Assembly (NCBI GenBank): GCA_027019335.1
Contig: JALUWV010000002.1
Coordinates: 1 to 64,000 of the forward strand
DNA: 64,000 bases
Source of the DNA: Sulfurimonas sp.
GTDB taxonomy: Bacteria; Campylobacterota; Campylobacteria; Campylobacterales; Sulfurimonadaceae
Reading direction: 5' to 3'
Positions 33,512 through 42,623 of this stretch are shown here, piece by piece (the first letter of the stretch is position 1; each line of letters begins with the position of its first letter). The notes under the pieces are model-generated. The model did not search any database and was not told the origin of the DNA. It saw only the letters and a program-made list of their open reading frames with translations. A program made the translations under genes and the position numbers.

Positions 33512-35440
33512 TTATCTTTTATCTTTTCTTATCGCATAAACAATAGCAACATTGGAAAAGACCTTATAAATTGTGAGTTCAAGGAGGATACTTACAAGAA
33601 TTGAGAGCATAAAGATAAAGTCAAGCTCTTTGAGGTGTAGTCCAAAACCATGATTTACTACCTTTATGAAGGAGCGTACCATCTCATTTTGAGCTTGCCA
33701 TGAAGAGGCTAAGACCTCACTCTCTGCAGATTTGAGATTTTGTGCCTTATAGTTTAAGTCCTCTTTTTTCTCTTTTCGATACTGTGCAGATTCTTGTTCT
33801 AGTTGTTCATTGTAGAGGCGTTCAAGTGCCATTCTCTCAGTGGCGAACTCTGCTATGAGATTTTTACGCTCTTTGATATGCTCTTCATACTTAGAGCCTT
33901 TCCAAGTTTTGCCATCGGCTCCATAGACTGTTTTCTGCTTTTCTATTTCTGCATCTTTGTTGGCAATGACATCTTTTCTTCTTTTCTCAAACTCAGCAAT
34001 TTTATCAAAGAAATCTTGTTTGAGCTGTTTTGCACGGCGGAGGTGGTCTTTTTCTGTCATGGCGACAATCTCCTCATACTCTGTTTGGATTTTTTGAATC
34101 GATTTTGCTTTGAGTTCTTCTGCATGAGGGCTTTCGAGCTTGTCTGCAGTTACTGCCATAGAAGATATGATGGAGAGTCCAAAAAGCAGGGGAATAAATA
34201 GGCTACTTAGAAGCTTCATCGTCCATTTGTTGACTTCAGAACCTGATTTTTTGATGTAAACTTTCATGAAAATACTTCCCACTTTAGCAACTTCAAATGC
34301 AATAACCATCACAACGGAGATAAGAATAAATCCTGGGTAAAAACTATCAAATGCTATCATCTCCATATATGCTGAAACAACAAATGCAGCGATACCTGCG
34401 AGTGTGTAGAGAAGGAGGGATGCATCTTGCACTGTTTGGATAACTTTCGTACGTAGGTCTGGTTTTATATCTTCTACGAGTTCTTCAAGTTGCTCTTCTG
34501 CTGGTGTGTTTTGAACGATTATTTCTTCTTCTAGTGTCTCTTCTTGTGTTGTTTGTACTTCTTGAGTTGCTTCAACTTCTTCAACTGTAATTTCTGCTTC
34601 AACAATCTCCTCGACGACTGTTTCTTCTTCTTTCACACTCACTTGAGGAACAAAAGTGACTTTTTTTGTCGAGTCAAAACTCATCCATTGGAGGTTGAAA
34701 TCACTCTCTAAATTTTCCACCGTTTTAAAAATAAAATTATTTTTGTACTCATTTAAAATCTTTGCATTTGTTAAAAATTCGATACCTTTTTCTTTAATCT
34801 CTTCATTTTTAAAGATTAAAATGACACGGTCAAGCTTGTAAAGATTTTCTACAAATACTTGATTGTAAAGGGCGATACGATTGACAATCGTTGCAACTTC
34901 TGTATCTGAAAAGAGGTCTAAAACATAGATAAATTCCTCTCCAGAGGCTAAAGAGAAGTTCATCGTTGCGTTTGGTATGAGAAATTCTCCTGATAGAAGG
35001 GTGAATTTCCCGCTTGCTTGCAGTTCATCTTTTTTTGTTTTGTTTTTAAAGTCATCAAAGTAAGCACTAAAATAGTTAATGTTTATATGACGAAACTCGG
35101 CATAGGCATTAAATAAAATATGATAATTTACCGTATGATAAATATGAAAGTAATCTTCTGCTGAAATACTGAGTGTCAGTAAATCAATATCTTGAAAATA
35201 GAGGCTTTCATCAATGCCATGTTTTTTGTTTGGCAAGGCAAAGTATAGGAGTTCCCTAGGCTTTGAAAAGTCTTCATTTTTGAGGGAATGAATCATCTGT
35301 TTGTCTTGCATAGTGTCAAGATACTCAGGGGTAATCTCAAGCTTTAGAAGTTGAGAGAGTTGTGAAAGTGTTAAAAATTTATAGTGTAGTAAAATAGTGA
35401 CTATAAGAGTTTCATGTGTTGAAATTTCAAGCTGATTCAT
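33512..35440 (-). CDS. Unknown membrane protein with winged-helix/nuclease-like N-terminus and coiled coil
   Basis: I do not recognise a named family for this 642-residue protein. Residues 1-75 look like a winged helix (ILLHYKFLTLSQLSQLLKLE). Residues 80-260 look like the alpha/beta fold of replication-relaxation-type proteins (HTVNYHILFNAYAEF, then EEFIYVLDLFSDTEVATIVNRIALYNQ). An acidic Glu/Val/Thr linker (about 265-325) follows. Then come three or so membrane helices (about 335-430), a long charged coiled coil (about 435-590) and a final membrane helix (about 605-630). No signal peptide is seen; the N-terminal domain should be cytoplasmic. It lies 38 bases upstream of dnaB on the same strand. 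A DNA- or membrane-organising role is only a guess. Confidence 0.75.
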   Translation of the reverse strand: MNQLEISTHETLIVTILLHYKFLTLSQLSQLLKLEITPEYLDTMQDKQMIHSLKNEDFSKPRELLYFALPNKKHGIDESLYFQDIDLLTLSISAEDYFHIYHTVNYHILFNAYAEFRHININYFSAYFDDFKNKTKKDELQASGKFTLLSGEFLIPNATMNFSLASGEEFIYVLDLFSDTEVATIVNRIALYNQVFVENLYKLDRVILIFKNEEIKEKGIEFLTNAKILNEYKNNFIFKTVENLESDFNLQWMSFDSTKKVTFVPQVSVKEEETVVEEIVEAEITVEEVEATQEVQTTQEETLEEEIIVQNTPAEEQLEELVEDIKPDLRTKVIQTVQDASLLLYTLAGIAAFVVSAYMEMIAFDSFYPGFILISVVMVIAFEVAKVGSIFMKVYIKKSGSEVNKWTMKLLSSLFIPLLFGLSIISSMAVTADKLESPHAEELKAKSIQKIQTEYEEIVAMTEKDHLRRAKQLKQDFFDKIAEFEKRRKDVIANKDAEIEKQKTVYGADGKTWKGSKYEEHIKERKNLIAEFATERMALERLYNEQLEQESAQYRKEKKEDLNYKAQNLKSAESEVLASSWQAQNEMVRSFIKVVNHGFGLHLKELDFIFMLSILVSILLELTIYKVFSNVAIVYAIRKDKR

Positions 35441-35566
35441 TAGAAATATAATCCAAAAGTTTAATTTTTATAATTATATCAAATGTATATTTATATTGCA
35501 GATATTTAAGGGAAGACTCAAGAAAATAAAGAGATAATAGAATATAAAAATAAATAAGGTTAATAT

Positions 35567-38161
35567 GTGAAAAGTATATTCCTCTTTTTGATGGTTTTTG
35601 GATTTTCTTTAAGTGCTAATGAACCTTTGAGTGTGCAACTTTTATGGAAAAATCAGTTTGAATTTGCTGGGTTTTATATGGCAAAAGAGAAGGGCTTTTA
35701 TAAAGCAGAAGGTTTGGACGTTTCCCTCAAAGAGTTTGACTTTTCTGTACATATGGTTGATGATGTTCTGAGTGAAAAAGTAGATTTTGGCATAGGGCGT
35801 TCTTCTTTGGTACTTGAAGGCTTAAAGGGTAAAAAACTTGTGATGCTCAATGCTTTGTACCAACACTCTCCTTATATGCTCCTTGCGAAAAAAAGAGCAG
35901 ATTTACAAAGTGTTAAAGATTTTAAAAACAAAAAAATTATGTTGAGTGACAATCTTGTTTCAATCGCTGCTATATCTGCTATGATGCAAAGAAATGGCAT
36001 TCAACCATCTGATTATACAGAGTTACAACATAGTTTTAGTATTGACTCTCTTTTAGATGGGACAACAGATTTGATGACTGTTTATCGCTCTAATGAACCT
36101 TATGAGTTAGAAAAAAGAGGGATAGATTTTACACTATTTAATCCCTCTGATTATGGGTTTGATATGTATGCAGATATACTATTTACATCACAAGATTACC
36201 TCAAAAAGCATCCAAAAATCGTTGCTAAATTTCAAAAAGCAACACTTAAAGGCTGGGAGTATGCTTTTGCACATATGGGCGAGAGTGTAGATGTTATTTT
36301 AGAAAAGTACAATACCCAACATAAAAGTAGAGAAGCATTGTTATATGAGGCAAAAGTACTTAAAAAACTCGCTTATGTCGATGATATATCTTTTGGTAAT
36401 ATAAGTCCTTTAAAAATATACAATATTGCAAATATCTATAGACTTTTAGGGATGACAAATGCAAAAGATAGTGCTTTAGAGGGTGTATTTTATAAGCAAG
36501 ATAAAGTAAGTAGTTTTTTAAAAAACCCACTGCTTTTAAAATCAATACTTGCTGTTTTCTCTGTAGTAATTTTTGGAGTTTTATTGAGTTTATATAAGCA
36601 ATTTATTTTAAAAAAAGAGAATGCTAAGCTTGAACATTTGGTACAAGAGTTAGAAAAACAGAAGAAAACTTTTCAAGCACTTTATGACCACTCAAAAGAT
36701 GGTATTGCTCTTTTAGATATGCAATCAAATTTTATTGATATTAATCCAGCCTATAGTAAAATGACAGGATTTACAAAAGAAGAGATTTTACAAAAATCGT
36801 GTTTGGAATTGACGGTGGAAGAAGATGTTGAAAAGTCACATATTGCCATGCAAGAAGTGTTAGAATTTGGGTTTATCCAAAATTTTCAAAAACACTGTAA
36901 AATAAAAGGCGATAAAGTTTTGAGTGTCAATATGTCAATGACACATCTAGAAAACCCAGAACGAGTACTGATTAATGTTCGAGATGTAACCCGAGAAGAA
37001 GAGACAAAACAGACTCTTTTAGAGGCAAAAAAAAGAGCTGAAGAGGCAAACTTAGAAAAGTCCTCTTTTTTAGCCAATATGAGTCATGAAATACGCACTC
37101 CGATGAATGGGATTATTGGTTTAACACATCTTGTACTACAAAGTGATTTAGATGAAAAACAAAAGAATTATTTACAAAAAATAGATACTTCTGCAAAACT
37201 TCTTTTAGAAATAATTAATGATATTTTAGACCTTTCCAAAATAGAAGCTAAAAAACTTGCACTTGAGAAAAGAGACTTTGTAATGTCTGATATATTTGCT
37301 AGTGTAGAGAACCTTCTTCTTTTTAAAGCCAAAGAGAAGGGCTTGGATTTTCAGATAGATTGTACTTGTGAGTGTGAAGCGAAACTCCATGGAGACAGTC
37401 TACGTATCTCTCAAATACTTATCAATCTTCTCAATAATGCAATGAAATTTACACATGAGGGCTTTGTTCATCTCACTATATCACGTAAAGAAAATCTTTA
37501 TAGGTTTGAAGTAGAAGATAGTGGGATAGGGATGACACGAGAACAGCAAGAAAAACTTTTTCAGGCTTTTATGCAAGCAGATGTAAGTACTACAAGAAAG
37601 TATGGTGGAACGGGTTTAGGCTTAAATATATCCAAACACCTTGTAGAACTTATGCATGGTAAAATCTGGGTAGAAAGTGAGTACGGAAAAGGAAGCCGTT
37701 TTATAGTAGAAATACCTTTAGAAAATGCTAAAGAAGCAATGAGAGAAGAGGAAGAAAAGAATTATACAGAGGATGATTTAAAAGTTTTTGCAGGCACAAA
37801 AATACTCTTAGTAGAAGACAACAAAACAAATCAGTTACTTATTTTAGGGCTACTTGATGAGAGTGGGATTGAGATAGAGATTGCCAACAACGGTAAAGAA
37901 GCTGTGGATATGTTTAGAGCCAATAACTTTGCACTTATCTTGATGGATATTCAAATGCCTGTAATGAATGGCTATGAAGCAACAGCATTGATTCGTGAGC
38001 AAAATGAAGAGATTCCTATTATCGCACTTACTGCAAACGCAATGAGTGAAGATATAGAAAAAACAATAGAGGCTGGAATGAACACTCATTTAGGTAAACC
38101 GCTTAATATGCATAGTTTTTATAAAACTTTATTCCAATTTTTAGAAAGGGGTGAAGGATGA
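35567..38161 (+). CDS. Hybrid sensor histidine kinase with NMT1/ThiY-type ligand-binding domain
   Basis: This 864-residue membrane kinase has a signal peptide (1-17) and a periplasmic NMT1/THI5-like domain (about 20-310, LLWKNQFEFAGFYMAKEKGFYKAEGLDV). A membrane helix (about 325-345) and a PAS domain (about 365-485) follow. The HisKA motif is SFLANMSHEIRTPMNGIIGL, with HATPase boxes NLLNNAMKF, DSGIGM and GGTGLGL. The C-terminal receiver (about 740-860) has LVEDN and the phospho-acceptor in ILMDIQMPVMNG. The NMT1 fold binds pyrimidine thiamine precursors or other small periplasmic ligands, so the kinase probably senses such a solute. The start codon is GTG (an ATG two bases upstream runs straight into a stop). 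It overlaps the outer-membrane protein gene by ATGA. Confidence 0.92.
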   Translation: MKSIFLFLMVFGFSLSANEPLSVQLLWKNQFEFAGFYMAKEKGFYKAEGLDVSLKEFDFSVHMVDDVLSEKVDFGIGRSSLVLEGLKGKKLVMLNALYQHSPYMLLAKKRADLQSVKDFKNKKIMLSDNLVSIAAISAMMQRNGIQPSDYTELQHSFSIDSLLDGTTDLMTVYRSNEPYELEKRGIDFTLFNPSDYGFDMYADILFTSQDYLKKHPKIVAKFQKATLKGWEYAFAHMGESVDVILEKYNTQHKSREALLYEAKVLKKLAYVDDISFGNISPLKIYNIANIYRLLGMTNAKDSALEGVFYKQDKVSSFLKNPLLLKSILAVFSVVIFGVLLSLYKQFILKKENAKLEHLVQELEKQKKTFQALYDHSKDGIALLDMQSNFIDINPAYSKMTGFTKEEILQKSCLELTVEEDVEKSHIAMQEVLEFGFIQNFQKHCKIKGDKVLSVNMSMTHLENPERVLINVRDVTREEETKQTLLEAKKRAEEANLEKSSFLANMSHEIRTPMNGIIGLTHLVLQSDLDEKQKNYLQKIDTSAKLLLEIINDILDLSKIEAKKLALEKRDFVMSDIFASVENLLLFKAKEKGLDFQIDCTCECEAKLHGDSLRISQILINLLNNAMKFTHEGFVHLTISRKENLYRFEVEDSGIGMTREQQEKLFQAFMQADVSTTRKYGGTGLGLNISKHLVELMHGKIWVESEYGKGSRFIVEIPLENAKEAMREEEEKNYTEDDLKVFAGTKILLVEDNKTNQLLILGLLDESGIEIEIANNGKEAVDMFRANNFALILMDIQMPVMNGYEATALIREQNEEIPIIALTANAMSEDIEKTIEAGMNTHLGKPLNMHSFYKTLFQFLERGEG

Positions 38162-38862
38162 AAGAGATTCTTTTTTTGAGTTTTGTGTTTTTTAGTCCAC
38201 TGTTTGCATTTTCAACAACAAATATTGAGTACTTGTATGGTAACTTTACTGGCAATAGTGGTTTTGATACTAACGGTGGCAAGAGTACTATTACACTAGA
38301 GAATTTTTCGACATTTGCTTATGGAGATTTTTTTGGTTTTGTTGATATTACAAGGGCGAATGATAGGTTTAAAAATGCTGATAAAAAGAGTGATATTTAT
38401 TTTGAACTTTCACCGAGAGTAAGTTTTTCCAAAGTATTACATAAAAATCTCTCGTTTCTTTTTGTAAAAGATATTTTTTTAGCAGGGCAATACAATAGAC
38501 AAGTCCATAAGTTTGATGATTATCATGCACAACTTTATGGTCTAGGAAGTGACCTTAGCATCAAAGGTTTTGATGTTTTTGGACTCAATTTTTACAAAAA
38601 AGAGCAGAATTTTGGCACGCATACCTACCAACTTTCAGCCAATTATATAAGTGAACATATTTTTGGTACACCACTTGTAGTGGATGGTTTTTTAGACTGG
38701 ACAACAGGAGATTTTTTAACACAAAATAGACTCTTATATGATTTTCATTATAAAATAGCAGGGGCAAAAACATATATGGGAACAGAGTGGCACTACTATA
38801 GAGTTAAAGAGACCAAAATAAAATCGAATGTTTTACAGTTTATGGTCATGATGAAGTGGTAA
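38158..38862 (+). CDS. Outer-membrane channel, Tsx/OmpK-like
   Basis: This 234-residue protein has a signal peptide (EILFLSFVFFSPLFA) and alternating beta-strand segments ending in an aromatic C-terminal residue (MVMMKW), as in outer-membrane barrels. The pattern TNIEYLYGNFTG, then STITLENFSTFAYGDFFGFVDITRA, then ELSPRVSFSK and DWTTGDFLTQNRLLYDFHYK, resembles the nucleoside-specific Tsx/OmpK channel group. The start overlaps the upstream sensor-kinase stop (ATGA), which suggests shared expression and a ligand linked to that sensor. Substrate is inferred. Confidence 0.78.
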   Translation: MKEILFLSFVFFSPLFAFSTTNIEYLYGNFTGNSGFDTNGGKSTITLENFSTFAYGDFFGFVDITRANDRFKNADKKSDIYFELSPRVSFSKVLHKNLSFLFVKDIFLAGQYNRQVHKFDDYHAQLYGLGSDLSIKGFDVFGLNFYKKEQNFGTHTYQLSANYISEHIFGTPLVVDGFLDWTTGDFLTQNRLLYDFHYKIAGAKTYMGTEWHYYRVKETKIKSNVLQFMVMMKW

Positions 38863-38892
38863 AAATTCCTTCTATAAAAGTTTTTTTTAGTG

Positions 38893-38898
38893 TATAAT
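38893..38898 (+). promoter_or_regulatory. -10 box of the repeat coiled-coil gene
   Basis: AGTGTATAAT ends at 38898, 28 bases before the ATG at 38927. A strong ribosome site (AAAGGAG) lies between them. Confidence 0.55.
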
Positions 38899-38926
38899 TT
38901 CGATATAACAATAGAAAGGAGCAATA

Positions 38927-39427
38927 ATGCAAGAATTTTCAAAAATAAATCCAAATGATTTTACTCAAAAAGATTTAATGCTCCACCTCTTACAAGTTTC
39001 TCAACACACAGTAACAAGAGAAGAACTAAAAGAGGATATCTCTAGCTTAAAAGAAGATATAGCAAAAGTAGAAATTAATGCTGATGCAAGATTTGACAAA
39101 GTGGAAGCAGATGTCAATGCAAGATTCGACAAAGTGGATGCAAGATTTGACAAAGTGGAAGCAGATGTCAATGCAAGATTCGACAAAGTGGATGCAAGAT
39201 TCGACAAAGCAGAAGCAGATGTCAATGCAAGATTCGACAAAGTGGATGCAAGATTTGACAAAGCAGAAGCAGGTGTCAATGCAAGATTCGACAAAGTAGA
39301 TATAAAATTTGATAAAATGGATAATAAAATATCAAAAGTATCAGAAAAATTTGATAAAATGCAATGGCTTTTAGTAGCTACATTGCTTACTGTTGTTTTT
39401 AAAGATTATCTGCTTTCCTTATTTTAA
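38927..39427 (+). CDS. Repeat-based coiled-coil protein with C-terminal membrane anchor
   Basis: This 166-residue protein has an N-terminal helical part (1-50), and then a block of four 18-residue repeats (54-125). Each repeat is an 11-residue part (ARFDKVEADVN) plus a 7-residue part (ARFDKVD). A degenerate end (IKFDKMDNKISKVSEKFDKM) and one C-terminal membrane helix (WLLVATLLTVVFKDYLLSLF) follow. It resembles small coiled-coil proteins of the DUF1640 or Bdr kind by architecture only. It is probably anchored in the inner membrane with the coiled coil in the cytoplasm. Function unknown. Its 3' end overlaps the opposing norF-like gene by 9 bases. Confidence 0.85.
   Translation: MQEFSKINPNDFTQKDLMLHLLQVSQHTVTREELKEDISSLKEDIAKVEINADARFDKVEADVNARFDKVDARFDKVEADVNARFDKVDARFDKAEADVNARFDKVDARFDKAEAGVNARFDKVDIKFDKMDNKISKVSEKFDKMQWLLVATLLTVVFKDYLLSLF
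39086..39301 (+). repeat. Four tandem 54-bp coding repeats
   Basis: Bases 39086-39301 are four in-frame 54-bp units, nearly identical at DNA level (differences are mostly GTG-to-GCA changes for Val/Ala and ATTC/ATTT wobble). Such recent units may expand or contract in length by replication slippage without breaking the frame. Confidence 0.9.
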
Positions 39428-39670
39428 TAAGGATGCTTTATAGTAAGCGATAGCTATCAAAGATAAAACTATAAAAAGCCATAAGCTAGGAATGATACGA
39501 TACTTCCATGTCACATCTTTTAAACCCATAAAGTATTCAATGACTAAATGCCCTTTTATGAATGTACTCACGAGTAAAACAGCGACAAGGGTAAAGTTTA
39601 TGAGTTTGAGATAGCCTAATACAAAGGCAAAGATAGTGAGTAAGAGAAGAGTAATCCAAATTTTTATCAT
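39419..39670 (-). CDS. norF: Small membrane protein, NorF / cytochrome oxidase subunit IV-like
   Basis: This 83-residue protein has three membrane helices (WITLLLLTIFAFVLGYL, FTLVAVLLVSTFIKGHLVIEYFMGL, and LWLFIVLSLIAIAYY). The motif STFIKGHLVIEYFMGL resembles the NorF/caa3-subunit-IV group, which accompanies NorE. It is the last gene of the regulator-norE-norF run facing norCBDQ and probably helps assembly or stability of nitric oxide reductase. The assignment rests on size, topology and context. Confidence 0.75.
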   Translation of the reverse strand: MIKIWITLLLLTIFAFVLGYLKLINFTLVAVLLVSTFIKGHLVIEYFMGLKDVTWKYRIIPSLWLFIVLSLIAIAYYKASLLK

Positions 39671-39673
39671 ATT

Positions 39674-40255
39674 TTACCTTATTATGTAGATGAGAGGAAA
39701 TAAAACGATCCAGAGTAAATCTACTAAATGCCAGTAGATTGCTCCCGTTTCTGCTCCACTTATATCGTCTGCAGTATAGCCACCTTTTTTTGCTTTTTGC
39801 TGGATATTGAACAAGATGACTAAACCTAAGAGTACATGCATAAAATGAAATACTGTCAAAATGATGTAAAACATAAAAAAAGTATTTGTGCTAAGGTTGA
39901 TGCCTTCTTCTACTTTTCCTGCAAACTCTATAATCTTATCAATGATAAAAAATCCTCCAAGAGTCATTGCTCCGATAAGCCATCTTGAAGCGAGTTTGGA
40001 GGCTTTTTTATGCTCTTTTAATTGCAATGATTGTATTGCTTTGACGACAAAGAAACTACTTGTAATCAAAAGTAGGGTATTTGCAAAACCAAATCTTTGG
40101 TCGAGTAAAAGTTGCGATTCATTAAAAAGGGCGACATCTCCACTCCGAGCAAAAGCATAGCCAACAAATAAAATCCCAAAAGTAATCAGTTCTACATAAA
40201 CAATAATCCAAATTGCAAAATCACCCCGAGGCAAAGCTCTTTTTGTTTGTATCAA
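39674..40255 (-). CDS. norE: NorE / cytochrome c oxidase subunit III-like protein
   Basis: This 193-residue protein has five membrane helices of COX3 type. It has DFAIWIIVYVELITFGILFVGYA at the start and FHFMHVLLGLVILF plus GAIYWHLVDLLWIVLFPLIYI at the end; the HxxWxxLW-like element is conserved in subunit III. Next to nor genes this form is called NorE, an accessory protein that improves nitric oxide reductase activity. It overlaps the Rrf2 regulator by 4 bases and is separated by 3 bases from the norF-like gene. Confidence 0.87.
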   Translation of the reverse strand: MIQTKRALPRGDFAIWIIVYVELITFGILFVGYAFARSGDVALFNESQLLLDQRFGFANTLLLITSSFFVVKAIQSLQLKEHKKASKLASRWLIGAMTLGGFFIIDKIIEFAGKVEEGINLSTNTFFMFYIILTVFHFMHVLLGLVILFNIQQKAKKGGYTADDISGAETGAIYWHLVDLLWIVLFPLIYIIR

Positions 40256-40665
40256 AGTTTGAAATCCTCACTATTTACTATATCTATGGTTGTTGTCGCA
40301 AACATATTTCTTATATCTTTTCTCGGACTTGCCCATTTGTCATGTAAAATACATTTGTTATGTGGATTACAAGCACCATTACCCAAAATGCAAGTACTAA
40401 AATCTGTGAATGCTTGAAAATGCTTGAGAATGTCAAGAATTGTAATGGATGAAGCAGGATTATTTAACCTAAATCCACCCTCTCTCCCTCTAATGGAAAG
40501 AATAAATTTACCTTTTACTAACTCTGTCATAATTTTTGTTAAAAATTTGTAGGATATATTTAAGGTTTTGGCTAATTCATTGGATTTATACAAATACTCA
40601 CTATCTTCGCGTGCCATATAGCTGAGAATTCTAATAGCATATTTTGATGTATTACTCAGTTGCAT
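40252..40665 (-). CDS. nsrR: Rrf2-family regulator, NsrR-like
   Basis: This 137-residue regulator has an N-terminal winged helix (LSNTSKYAIRILSYMA, then LAKTLNISYKFLTKIMTELVK and GREGGFRLNNP). A three-cysteine cluster CILGNGACNPHNKC lies near residue 100, the place where Rrf2 proteins such as NsrR bind an iron-sulfur cluster. NsrR senses nitric oxide through the cluster and represses detoxification genes. Being divergent from norCBDQ and upstream of norE/norF, it is the likely local regulator, acting on the two palindromes between the transcripts. Confidence 0.85.
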   Translation of the reverse strand: MQLSNTSKYAIRILSYMAREDSEYLYKSNELAKTLNISYKFLTKIMTELVKGKFILSIRGREGGFRLNNPASSITILDILKHFQAFTDFSTCILGNGACNPHNKCILHDKWASPRKDIRNMFATTTIDIVNSEDFKL

Positions 40666-40703
40666 GCTACAATCCTTCTATTTTTGCCACATTATATACT
40701 AAA

Positions 40704-40709
40704 ATTATA
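40704..40709 (-). promoter_or_regulatory. Minus-strand -10 box for the nsrR-norEF unit
   Basis: ATTATA at 40704-40709 reads TATAAT on the minus strand, about 38 bases before the nsrR start. A second TATAAT lies at 40692-40697. Operator 1 lies just upstream, in the -35 region of these boxes. Confidence 0.4.
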
Positions 40710-40710
40710 A

Positions 40711-40730
40711 ATACTACAAAAAGGTAGAAT
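40711..40730. promoter_or_regulatory. Palindromic operator 1 in the nor intergenic region
   Basis: CTAC-N6-GTAG (core 40714-40727) is flanked by TA and AAT. It matches operator 2 in half-sites, spacing and right flank (GTAGAATTAAA). It is a probable binding site for the divergent Rrf2 regulator. Confidence 0.65.
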
Positions 40731-40745
40731 TAAATTTGTTTCAGC

Positions 40746-40751
40746 TATAAT
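40746..40751 (+). promoter_or_regulatory. -10 box of the norCBDQ operon
   Basis: GCTATAAT ends at 40751, 41 bases before the norC ATG. Operator 2 begins 8 bases downstream, over the expected transcription start, a typical repressor position. Confidence 0.5.
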
Positions 40752-40755
40752 TTAA

Positions 40756-40775
40756 TTACTACTTTTTGGTAGAAT
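40756..40775. promoter_or_regulatory. Palindromic operator 2 at the norC transcription start
   Basis: CTAC-N6-GTAG (core 40759-40772) with the same right flank (AATTAAA) as operator 1. The centres are 45 bp apart, about four helical turns, so both sites face the same side of the DNA. Confidence 0.65.
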
Positions 40776-40792
40776 TAAAAAAAGGGTTATTT

Positions 40793-42620
<1,828 letters not shown>

Positions 42621-42623
42621 TCG

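Noticed and set aside
33803..34201. 132-codon plus-strand frame inside the 642-residue membrane protein
   Set aside because: It is antisense to a coding coiled coil and rich in Phe/Cys/Leu as expected for a shadow of Glu/Lys-rich sequence.
39086..39301. Tandem repeat as a CRISPR array
   Set aside because: The units are direct, contiguous and in-frame protein repeats without spacers; no cas genes are nearby.
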